From: Planktomarina sp.
GTDB taxonomy: Bacteria > Pseudomonadota > Alphaproteobacteria > Rhodobacterales > Rhodobacteraceae
Direction: 5' to 3'
DNA: 6,575 bases
NCBI GenBank assembly: GCA_022425445.1
Contig: JAKMFM010000069.1
Span: forward strand, 1 to 6,575
Made by a program: the position numbers and the translations under genes. The notes beneath the pieces were generated by a model. The model was not told where the DNA came from, searched no databases, and saw only the letters and a program-made list of their open reading frames with translations. This document shows, one piece after another, positions 4,099 to 6,575 of this stretch. The number at the start of each line of letters is the position of its first letter. Within the stretch, counting starts at the first letter, position 1.

Positions 4099-6288
4099 TT
4101 AAGCCAGATCGAAGCGATCTGCATCCATCACCTTTGTCCAAGCGGCAACGAACCGGTTTATGAATAGCGGTTCTGCATCCGATGTTGCGAATGCTTCAGC
4201 CAAGGCGCGCAGCTGCGAGTTGGAGCCAAACACCAGATCGACCCGGCTGGCAGTCCACTTCACCGCACCTGTGGTCCGGTCACGGCCTTCAAAGCGGGTT
4301 TCGTCACCCGAAACATCGACCCATTTTGTACCCATATCGAGCAGGTTGACAAAGAAGTCGTTGCTCAATGTTTCGGGACGATCAGTGAAAACGCCTTCTT
4401 TTGCGTCATGGCTGTTGGCCCCCAAGACCCGCAGCCCGCCGACCAGCGCAGTCATCTCAGGTGCGTTGAGCGTCAACAGTTGGGCCCGATCTACCAAGAG
4501 CTCTTCGGCAGAGACGTTGAAGTGTTGCTTTTGATAGTTGCGGAACCCGTCAACCTGCGGCTCCATTACGTCAAAAGAGTCCACATCCGTTTGTCCTTGG
4601 GTTGCATCGCCGCGACCGGGTGTGAAGGGCACATTAACCGCGTGGCCAGCGGCTTTTGCGGCCGATTCAATAGCAGCTGCACCACCGAGCACGATTAAGT
4701 CGGCCATTGAAACAGATTTCTTGAAGCCAGCCTGTACGGTTTCAAGCGCGCTCAAGACTGTCGCCAATTGCTCTGGCTGATTCACATCCCAATCCTTTTG
4801 TGGCGCAAGCCGCAGGCGCGCACCATTGGCGCCGCCGCGTTTGTCAGAGCCGCGGAACGTTGACGCAGACGCCCAGGCGGTTGAGACCAATTGAGAGATC
4901 GACAGGCCTGTGCCCATGATCGCCGCCTTTAGATCTGCGATATCTGCAGCGCTGAGATCCGCATTACCCGCGGGGATTGGATCTTGCCAGATCAGGTCTT
5001 CCGCAGGCACCTCTGCGCCTTTGTACAAAACTTTTGGCCCCATGTCGCGGTGTGTCAGTTTGAACCAAGCGCGTGCGAAGGCATCAGCGAAGGCGTCGGG
5101 GTTGGCGTGGAAGTGCCGCGAGATTTTCTCGTAAGCCGGATCCATGCGCATGGCCATGTCGGCGGTGGTCATCATCACCGGTACCGTTTCGCCCGATCCG
5201 TCAACCTGTGGCGCATGATCGCCATCCGATAGGTCTTTGGCATGCCAGATCTGCGCGCCAGCAGGGCTTTTGGTCAACTGCCAGTCATATCCGAAGAGAA
5301 GATCGAAATACCCCATATCCCATTGCGTGGGATTAGCGGTCCAAGGACCTTCAACACCGCTGGTTGTGGTGTGAATGCCCACGCCGCTTTCAAAATCGTT
5401 GCGCCACCCGAAGCCTTGCTCCACAATGCTCGCGCCTTCAGGCTCCGCGCCCACGAGCTCAGGATCACCGGCACCATGCGCTTTGCCGAACGTATGTCCG
5501 CCCGCCACAAGTGCCACGGTCTCTTCATCATTCATGGCCATGCGCGCGAAGGTTTCGCGGATATCATAGGCAGAGCCAATGGGATCAGGATTGCCATTCG
5601 GGCCTTCTGGATTGACGTAAATCAATCCCATTTGAACAGCCGCCAGCGGGTTTTCCAACTCGCGTGCGCCGCTGTATCTGTTGTCGTCGAGCCAGCCTTC
5701 CTCGGTGCCCCAATAGATATCTTCTTCGGGCTCCCAAACATCGACGCGACCGCCTCCGAAACCGAAGGTTTTGAACCCCATGGATTCAAGTGCGACATTG
5801 CCGGCCAAAATCATCAGGTCAGCCCAGGACAAAGCCTTGCCATATTTTTGTTTGATGGGCCAAAGTAAACGGCGGGCTTTGTCGAGGTTGCCGTTGTCGG
5901 GCCAGCTGTTTAGCGGTGCAAAACGTTGTTGCCCCGCACCGGCGCCACCACGCCCGTCAGCGGTGCGATAAGTGCCAGCGCTGTGCCAGGCCATACGAAT
6001 AAAAAAGGGACCATAATGCCCATAATCTGCTGGCCACCAATCTTGGCTGTCTGTCATCAACGCAGTTAAATCGGCTTTGACAGTGGCAAGGTCCAATTTT
6101 GCAAATTCAGTTGCATAATCAAAATCTGCATCCATTGGATCTGAAGCCGGTGTATTTTGGGCAAGAATCTTCAAATTCAATTGATTGGGCCACCAATCAA
6201 CGTTGGAGCGCCCGCGAGAGGCCGCCTGGGTAGCCGTCCCATGCATTACTGGGCATTTGCCGCTGTTGGATATGTCATTTCCGTCCAT
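4099..6288 (-). CDS. katG: Bifunctional catalase-peroxidase KatG
   Basis: A complete 729-residue two-domain haem catalase-peroxidase that decomposes H2O2 and acts as a broad peroxidase; family length is about 720-740. Distal haem triad R98, W101, H102 (FFIRMAWH). The Trp-Tyr-Met covalent adduct needed for catalase activity is available as W101, Y224 (MGLIYVNPEG) and M250 (RETFARMAMND). Proximal triad H265 (GGHTFGKAHG), W316 and D377. The switch Arg is R414 (LTHRDMGP), and S310 corresponds to Ser315 of the Mycobacterium tuberculosis enzyme. The C-terminal half (from about 440) is the degenerate second peroxidase domain. The ATG at 6288 was chosen for its GGAGA site 6 nt upstream and because the extra residues from the upstream GTG (6357) look unlike KatG. 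No signal peptide is seen, so it is cytoplasmic. It is monocistronic, with its own terminator at 4044-4071. Frame is intact, and no partner regulator such as oxyR is visible. Confidence 0.98.
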   Translation of the reverse strand: MDGNDISNSGKCPVMHGTATQAASRGRSNVDWWPNQLNLKILAQNTPASDPMDADFDYATEFAKLDLATVKADLTALMTDSQDWWPADYGHYGPFFIRMAWHSAGTYRTADGRGGAGAGQQRFAPLNSWPDNGNLDKARRLLWPIKQKYGKALSWADLMILAGNVALESMGFKTFGFGGGRVDVWEPEEDIYWGTEEGWLDDNRYSGARELENPLAAVQMGLIYVNPEGPNGNPDPIGSAYDIRETFARMAMNDEETVALVAGGHTFGKAHGAGDPELVGAEPEGASIVEQGFGWRNDFESGVGIHTTTSGVEGPWTANPTQWDMGYFDLLFGYDWQLTKSPAGAQIWHAKDLSDGDHAPQVDGSGETVPVMMTTADMAMRMDPAYEKISRHFHANPDAFADAFARAWFKLTHRDMGPKVLYKGAEVPAEDLIWQDPIPAGNADLSAADIADLKAAIMGTGLSISQLVSTAWASASTFRGSDKRGGANGARLRLAPQKDWDVNQPEQLATVLSALETVQAGFKKSVSMADLIVLGGAAAIESAAKAAGHAVNVPFTPGRGDATQGQTDVDSFDVMEPQVDGFRNYQKQHFNVSAEELLVDRAQLLTLNAPEMTALVGGLRVLGANSHDAKEGVFTDRPETLSNDFFVNLLDMGTKWVDVSGDETRFEGRDRTTGAVKWTASRVDLVFGSNSQLRALAEAFATSDAEPLFINRFVAAWTKVMDADRFDLA

Positions 6289-6294
6289 ATTATC

Positions 6295-6299
6295 TCTCC
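6295..6299 (-). promoter_or_regulatory. Ribosome binding site of katG (decides the start)
   Basis: GGAGA on the minus strand, 6 nt before the ATG at 6288. The in-frame GTG at 6357 has no comparable site, which fixes the start at MDGNDISNSGKCPVMHG. Confidence 0.8.
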
Positions 6300-6385
6300 G
6301 AGTTCTGCGCGTGGTTTTAAGCGTATTGGTAAATTGACTTGGGCTTGAGGGCAACACGTAACAAACAAGCCAGCAGATATAATCT

Positions 6386-6417
6386 TCAACAGCCGGCGGT
6401 GCCGCCGCATTGGTTGA
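6386..6417. other. GC-rich composite inverted repeat upstream of katG
   Basis: Outer arms TCAAC (6386-6390) and GTTGA (6413-6417) flank a near-continuous palindrome CGGCGG-TG-CCGCCG (6394-6407). It lies about 100-130 nt before the katG start and stands out against AT-rich surroundings. It could be a regulator site for katG or an RNA hairpin ending a minus-strand gene whose possible stop is at 6424. No T-run follows closely, so a terminator call is not secure. No convincing katG promoter was found between here and 6288. Confidence 0.35.
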
Positions 6418-6423
6418 GCGAGA

Positions 6424-6573
6424 TTACGCATCCTGTCTCAAAAGCAGTACAACCCTATAATCTTCTGGGCTTACAGTGGTAATTTTGAAGTAAAAGTATC
6501 TACTTATTATATTGAATTTTATACATTTAGCTCTTTGATGGCTGCTTTTATCTTTGGTATTGTCACCTTCAAT
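6424..6573 (-). CDS. Possible C-terminal fragment of an unknown protein, cut by the right edge
   Basis: An open minus-strand frame of 49 codons enters from the window edge and ends at TAA (6424-6426) with ...ITTVSPEDYRVVLLLRQDA. It is not recognised as any family. In favour: 49 codons without a stop is fairly long for DNA this AT-rich, and the stop is followed within 7 nt by the inverted repeat at 6386-6417. Against: codon use is unlike the other genes here, an overlapping 18-codon open frame also enters from the edge (stop at 6519-6521), and no start is visible. The base composition differs from the rest of the window and may mark acquired DNA. Confidence 0.22.
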   Translation of the reverse strand: MEGDNTKDKSSHQRAKCIKFNIISRYFYFKITTVSPEDYRVVLLLRQDA

Positions 6574-6575
6574 TT

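Noticed and set aside
3893..4102. 69-codon plus-strand open frame in the convergent gap
   Set aside because: It runs through the loop of one hairpin and across the whole terminator, has no ribosome site, and the minus strand gives a better explanation (receptor remnant).
5242..5868. 208-codon plus-strand open frame inside katG
   Set aside because: Antisense to the conserved N-terminal peroxidase domain; long complementary frames are common in such genes and nothing in it is recognisable.
6289..6357. KatG N-terminal extension from GTG 6357
   Set aside because: The extension is Ser/Thr/Arg-rich without a signal peptide, while GGAGA precedes the ATG at 6288 and the protein from there has normal KatG length.
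6538..6575. ATG-started plus-strand frame MAAFIFGIVTFN at the right edge
   Set aside because: Only 12 codons, no ribosome site, AT-rich DNA; cannot be told from chance.
1..6575. CRISPR arrays, tRNA/rRNA genes, insertion sequences, phage or defence genes
   Set aside because: No regularly spaced repeats, tRNA-like folds, transposase motifs or terminal repeats were seen on either strand.

Overview
The window looks like chromosomal DNA of an alphaproteobacterium, probably a marine Roseobacter-type Rhodobacterales. This is inferred from the moderately high GC, tightly packed short operons with 4-base overlaps, and the style of the proteins; there is no rRNA or other phylogenetic marker. It holds five genes of an acyl-CoA / hydroxy-acid metabolic locus and one complete catalase-peroxidase gene (katG).

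Region by region: (1) Bases 1-883, minus strand: a MaoC-type enoyl-CoA hydratase followed, with an ATGA overlap, by a phosphotransferase (APH/choline-kinase fold) that runs off the left edge. (2) Bases 884-978: a compact divergent promoter region. A perfect 8+4+8 inverted repeat (902-921) fills the -35/-10 spacer of the rightward promoter and covers the -10 of the leftward one, so one repressor could control both operons. (3) Bases 979-3869, plus strand: an acyl-CoA dehydrogenase family protein, an iron-dependent alcohol dehydrogenase and a hotdog thioesterase, the last two overlapping by GTGA. (4) Bases 3870-4098: a convergent intergenic region with a hairpin, a short decayed 3' end of what looks like a TonB-dependent receptor gene, and a clear bidirectional terminator. 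(5) Bases 4099-6288, minus strand: intact katG (729 aa). (6) Bases 6289-6575: the katG upstream region, becoming AT-rich, with a GC-rich composite inverted repeat and a possible 3' end of another minus-strand gene.

The main interest is the metabolic locus. The kinase and the acyl-CoA dehydrogenase match, motif for motif, the two halves of mammalian ACAD10/ACAD11, and correspond functionally to LvaA/LvaC of Pseudomonas putida levulinate catabolism. In those systems a 4-hydroxyacyl-CoA is phosphorylated on its hydroxyl and the phosphate is then removed, giving an ordinary enoyl-CoA for beta-oxidation. Here the pair is split over two divergent operons under one apparent operator and is accompanied by a hydratase (which would act on the enoyl-CoA), an Fe-ADH (a family that includes 4-hydroxybutyrate dehydrogenases) and a thioesterase. 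I infer a regulated pathway for gamma-hydroxy (or 4-oxo) acids or related hydroxylated acyl chains. The substrate cannot be read from sequence. katG is an independent oxidative-stress gene.
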